Positions 61,261-64,000 of a stretch of 64,000 bases of DNA are shown here, piece by piece. This DNA is from Anaerococcus degeneri. GTDB lineage: Bacteria; Bacillota; Clostridia; Tissierellales; Peptoniphilaceae. Positions within the stretch are counted from its first letter, which is position 1. The number at the start of each line of letters is the position of its first letter. Location of the stretch: contig NZ_JAGGLO010000009.1 in NCBI RefSeq assembly GCF_017874475.1, positions 1 through 64,000 on the forward strand. The letters run 5' to 3'. The notes beneath the pieces are model-generated. The model did no database searches. It worked only from the letters and a program-made list of their open reading frames with translations, and was not told the DNA's origin. The position numbers and the translations under genes are program-made.

Positions 61261-62059
61261 TTCTTGGAAGTCTAAACTGCAATTTGATATAGACAGAATG
61301 ATTAATAAGTCTAAAACGTGGGAAGAGTTTTTAGAAAATATGAAAGCTCTTGATTATGAAATTAAGTTTGGTAAACACATTGCTTTTTGTCATAAAGATA
61401 AGCAAAGATTTACAAGAACGAAGACTATCGGAGAAGATTATACTGAAGAGAAAATCAAAGAAAGAATAGATTTAGCTATTAAAAACAAAGCTAATCCTAT
61501 TAAAAAACGTGTAGGAAATGTTATTGATATATCTACTAATGAAAAAGCACAATCTTGTAAAGGCTATGAAGTTTGGGCAAGAAAACACAATATCAAAACA
61601 ATGGCTGATTCAATAATTAAATTAAGAGAACAAGGCATTAAATCAATTACCCAACTCGATGACCTGATCAAAAAATCTGCTGATGATAGACAAGACTTGT
61701 TAGATAAAATAAAGAAAATTGAAACTGAAATGAAGAGTTTATCCCAAGATATGGAAAATATAAATACTATAAATAAGTATCGTGAAATATATAAATACCA
61801 CAAGAAAAATCCTGAGGACAAACAATTTGCAGAAGAATATTATAGCGAACTTTCCGTCTACAAAATAGCTGCTAAAGAAATTTTAGAAAACTATAAAAAA
61901 CTGCCAAACACAAAAGAAATACTATCAAACCTCGATAAATTACAAGAAAAAAAGAACACCCTTATGCAAGAGTATTCTTCCTCAAAATCCACTATGGATG
62001 AGTTTTATAAGATACGAAAAAATTACGGAATTTATATGGATAAGGAGATGGAGAGATAG
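61255..62059 (+). pseudogene. Duplicated C-terminal part of the relaxase
   Basis: About 268 codons nearly identical to the C-terminal part of the relaxase (from GNSWKSKLQFDID on), including FGKHIAF, the RFTRTKTIGEDYTEEK segment and the coiled coil. The HUH nuclease half is absent. A TAA precedes the similarity in frame, and the first ATG (61298) has no ribosome binding site. The last 20 residues differ from the first copy. It looks like the tail of a second, related relaxase gene left by recombination between two mobilizable elements. Confidence 0.8.
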
Positions 62060-62103
62060 TGTCCTCTCCTCTTTTTAAAATTACTTTCAACTTATTTTTC
62101 CAA

Positions 62104-62856
62104 CTATATTCTTTTGCTAATTCTTTTCTTTTTGCCAACTTTCATGCCCTTTAATATTTTATATGAAATAAAGCAACAACCAAAATTTACAAGTACACTA
62201 ATCGCAAATTCCAACATGGATGTTTCATACGCTCCTGACAAAATAAACACAGATGATATTGGATAAATGGCTCTTAAAATTTCCTTTGAGGCAAAAAATA
62301 TTCCCACAAAAGAGTATATCTCAGCGATAATCAGAGCTATCCAGTAGCTCCTTTTAACAAGTCCAATAAGTGCAATAATTGGAGATATTACCATAAAAAC
62401 GCTTATTCCAGTTAATACATATACAACAAAATAGTGAACTACTTCACTCATATTTACTGCGTGTAAATGCAATACCGCTTCTATAATTAAGGATGCCGTA
62501 AATAGTATTAAATAAACAAAAATACTACCTAATAGAGTAATTATCATTTTTGCAGTAATCATATTACTCTCGTCTATCGGTATTAGCCTTAATGATTTCA
62601 GTACATCTTCTTGTTCCTCACGACAAATAATATATCCTCCAAACAATGCTATCAAACTTGGCAAGACAAAATATGTGGTCAAAGAATGCACCTGTAAAAT
62701 ATACCATCCAAATGTGTCTATATACTTTTCCCCACTAAATGTAAATTGTCCTTGAAGAAAAACAACTCCCAAAGTCATTATGAGTGCAAATACAAGCAAA
62801 AATATCAATTTTGATCTGTGAAGTTTTTTATATTCAGCTAATAAAAGTGTCTTCAT
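62104..62856 (-). CDS. ABC-2 type permease, lantibiotic-immunity/bacitracin type (second)
   Basis: A 250-residue permease with six membrane helices. The opening LLLAEYKKLHRSKLIFLLVFAL and ICREEQEDVLKSLRLIPI are typical of BcrB/LanE-G-type subunits. It is adjacent to the other permease gene with no gap. With the ATPase it would expel or shield against a membrane-active peptide. Substrate unknown. Confidence 0.85.
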   Translation of the reverse strand: MKTLLLAEYKKLHRSKLIFLLVFALIMTLGVVFLQGQFTFSGEKYIDTFGWYILQVHSLTTYFVLPSLIALFGGYIICREEQEDVLKSLRLIPIDESNMITAKMIITLLGSIFVYLILFTASLIIEAVLHLHAVNMSEVVHYFVVYVLTGISVFMVISPIIALIGLVKRSYWIALIIAEIYSFVGIFFASKEILRAIYPISSVFILSGAYETSMLEFAISVLVNFGCCFISYKILKGMKVGKKKRISKRI

Positions 62857-63588
62857 TTACCATCCTCTCCTTTTCAATAATAATTTTGTAACTATTGTAA
62901 ATCCGACGACCCATATCCCTATACAAAGAAGAGAATAAAATATATTTATATCCTGATTTAATATTATTCCCGGGACATCCCTCAAAACAATTGCTGTAGA
63001 GCTTGATAATGGGTGTATATACATATTAACCATTAAAATTACAAATCCCGAAAAGGCATAAACAATCGTAATGCAAATCGGTAAAATGTATTTTTTTGTT
63101 AAAAATGCGATAGATAAAATAGGCAGCATGGAAACTGATAAAAGTCCACTAATCTCAAAACACTTTCTAATGAGAAAAATCAACAAAAAATGATCCATCT
63201 CTATATGATGAATAATTCTTCCAAAAAGAAGTGTAAAGAGAATTGATAAACCCATAAAGACTAAAGTATATAAAAACACAATTATAAATTTGCTAATTAA
63301 AAGCTTCGTCTTTTGTATCGGAACAATCCATAATGCTTTAAAAGTGTCATTTTCATACTCCATAGACACAATCATTGTGGAAAATATTCCTAATATAATT
63401 GGTAAAATCAGCCATAAATTATAACTAAAGATTGTCCATTTGAAATATTTCATTGCATTGTCTGAAAGGTCTATATTCCCAAAGTATATAGTGGCAAGCA
63501 ATGGCATTAAGAGTGTTGCCAGAAACATCATCCAAACAATCTTTTTCCTTTTCAATTTAAGAAACTCTACTTTAACTAAATTAAGCAA
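62857..63588 (-). CDS. ABC-2 type permease, lantibiotic-immunity/bacitracin type (first)
   Basis: A 243-residue permease with six membrane helices. LVKVEFLKLKRKKIVWMMF begins it, and SMEYENDTFKALWIVPIQK is the cytoplasmic loop of the family. Its start overlaps the stop of the ATPase gene by eight bases. It pairs with the following permease as in LanFEG immunity transporters. Confidence 0.85.
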   Translation of the reverse strand: MLNLVKVEFLKLKRKKIVWMMFLATLLMPLLATIYFGNIDLSDNAMKYFKWTIFSYNLWLILPIILGIFSTMIVSMEYENDTFKALWIVPIQKTKLLISKFIIVFLYTLVFMGLSILFTLLFGRIIHHIEMDHFLLIFLIRKCFEISGLLSVSMLPILSIAFLTKKYILPICITIVYAFSGFVILMVNMYIHPLSSSTAIVLRDVPGIILNQDINIFYSLLCIGIWVVGFTIVTKLLLKRRGW

Positions 63589-64000
63589 TTCCCTCTCCTC
63601 CGGTTATCTTCTTGAAGTAATCTTCCAAAGAATCATTACAGGTTTGTGATGAAGCCACCGATATTCCATTCATAACTAATGACTTATTAATTTTTGCCAT
63701 ATCTAATCCGTGACTATATATCTTTACATGATTATTATCTTCAACAGAATAGTTGGTTATTCCGAACTCTTTTTCCAACACAATAGTCGTCTTTGATACA
63801 TCAGACACTTCCAACATAATATACTTTCTATTTTTTTTATTTAATTCTTCCATGCTGCTTTCTTCTAAAAGAACCCCTTTATCTATAATGCCAACTGTAT
63901 CAGCGAGAAGTGTTATTTCAGATAAAATATGACTGGAGATTAAAATTGTCTTTCCTTTTTTTATACTTAAATCTTTTATAAAATTTCTAACTTCCGCTAT
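63581..64000 (-). CDS. ABC transporter ATP-binding protein, BcrA/LanF type (5' part outside window)
   Basis: The last 140 or so codons of an ATPase whose start lies beyond the window. The visible part begins in IAEVRNFIKDLSIKKGKT, then ILISSHILSEITLLADTVGI, the H-loop region of BcrA-type proteins, and a C-terminal regulatory tail. Walker A and the signature motif are not in the window. It drives the two permeases that follow. A linked two-component system is common for such modules and may lie to the right. Confidence 0.85.
   Translation of the reverse strand: MAEVRNFIKDLSIKKGKTILISSHILSEITLLADTVGIIDKGVLLEESSMEELNKKNRKYIMLEVSDVSKTTIVLEKEFGITNYSVEDNNHVKIYSHGLDMAKINKSLVMNGISVASSQTCNDSLEDYFKKITGGEGIA

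Larger units (their letters stand above)
39458..64000. mobile_element. Integrative mobilizable element inserted in mod (right end outside window)
   Basis: Begins at the broken Gly codon of mod near 39458-39461. It carries three serine recombinase genes at this end, element regulators, cargo transporters, a candidate oriT, mobC and a relaxase. No conjugation ATPase or mating-pair genes are seen, so it is mobilizable rather than self-transmissible as far as the window shows. Large serine recombinases leave only a 2-base crossover, so no long direct repeat is expected. The other end and the rest of mod must lie to the right. Confidence 0.85.

Noticed and set aside
61298-62059. A separate 253-residue functional gene from the ATG at 61298.
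   Set aside because: It is collinear with the C-terminal part of the relaxase, similarity starts upstream of the ATG behind a stop, and there is no ribosome binding site; a truncated copy fits better.

Overview
The window reads as the chromosome of a low-GC, anaerobic, Gram-positive coccus of the Peptoniphilaceae type (Anaerococcus/Peptoniphilus-like). This is inferred from the AT-rich sequence, strong AGGAGG ribosome binding sites, intrinsic terminators with U-runs, a glycyl radical enzyme, mannose-family PTS operons, and lipoproteins and surface proteins typical of that group. No rRNA or tRNA genes and no CRISPR array were seen.

1-35.7 kb is host chromosome. It opens with a class I fructose-bisphosphate aldolase. 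A leftward operon follows: EF-G-like GTPase, branching enzyme, SGNH hydrolase, MscS channel, DUF951. At 7.1-20.5 kb lies a sugar regulon: two paralogous mannose-family PTS operons (IIAB, IIC, IID, DUF956), a Gfo/Idh/MocA oxidoreductase, a glycyl-radical activase, a DeoR regulator, an Fsa-type aldolase and a YbiW-like glycyl radical enzyme. By analogy with E. coli YbiW/FsaA this set would import 1,5-anhydrohexitols, open the 6-phosphate by radical C-O cleavage and split the product into glyceraldehyde 3-phosphate and hydroxyacetone. A shared TTTCG/CGAAA motif lies upstream of several of these units. At 20.6-26.4 kb are an M16C peptidase, XpaC/TelA and a stand-alone FakA-middle-domain-like protein. 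At 26.5-34.9 kb is a lipoprotein/surface-protein stretch with a duplicated C-terminal fragment. At 35.2 kb an S-box (SAM-I-like) leader with a readable terminator/antiterminator switch precedes an orphan small protein.

35.8-39.46 kb is a type III restriction-modification locus. res is intact, but mod is cut at the codons for its Gly-Ser-Ala-Thr-Thr motif.

39.46 kb to the window end is an integrative mobilizable element inserted in mod. It has three overlapping large serine recombinase genes, a sigma-like regulator and its truncated paralogue, XRE and ImmA/IrrE regulators, a RhuM-family protein, and a 9.5-kb cargo (MATE exporter, two ABC half-transporters, an ECF transporter and an AraC regulator) flanked by 17-bp direct repeats. 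A candidate oriT with mobC and mobA follows, then an SSB-like protein, a duplicated relaxase tail and a BcrAB/LanFEG-like ABC exporter that runs off the end.

The most unusual signal is in this element. Both sigma-like genes are preceded by short leader peptides sharing Arg-Ser-Pro-Pro. Their CCT-CCT proline codons are also the anti-Shine-Dalgarno strand of a hairpin that hides the gene's ribosome binding site. The recombinase operon and the SSB-like gene also have Shine-Dalgarno-sequestering hairpins. This suggests translational attenuation of the element's control genes.
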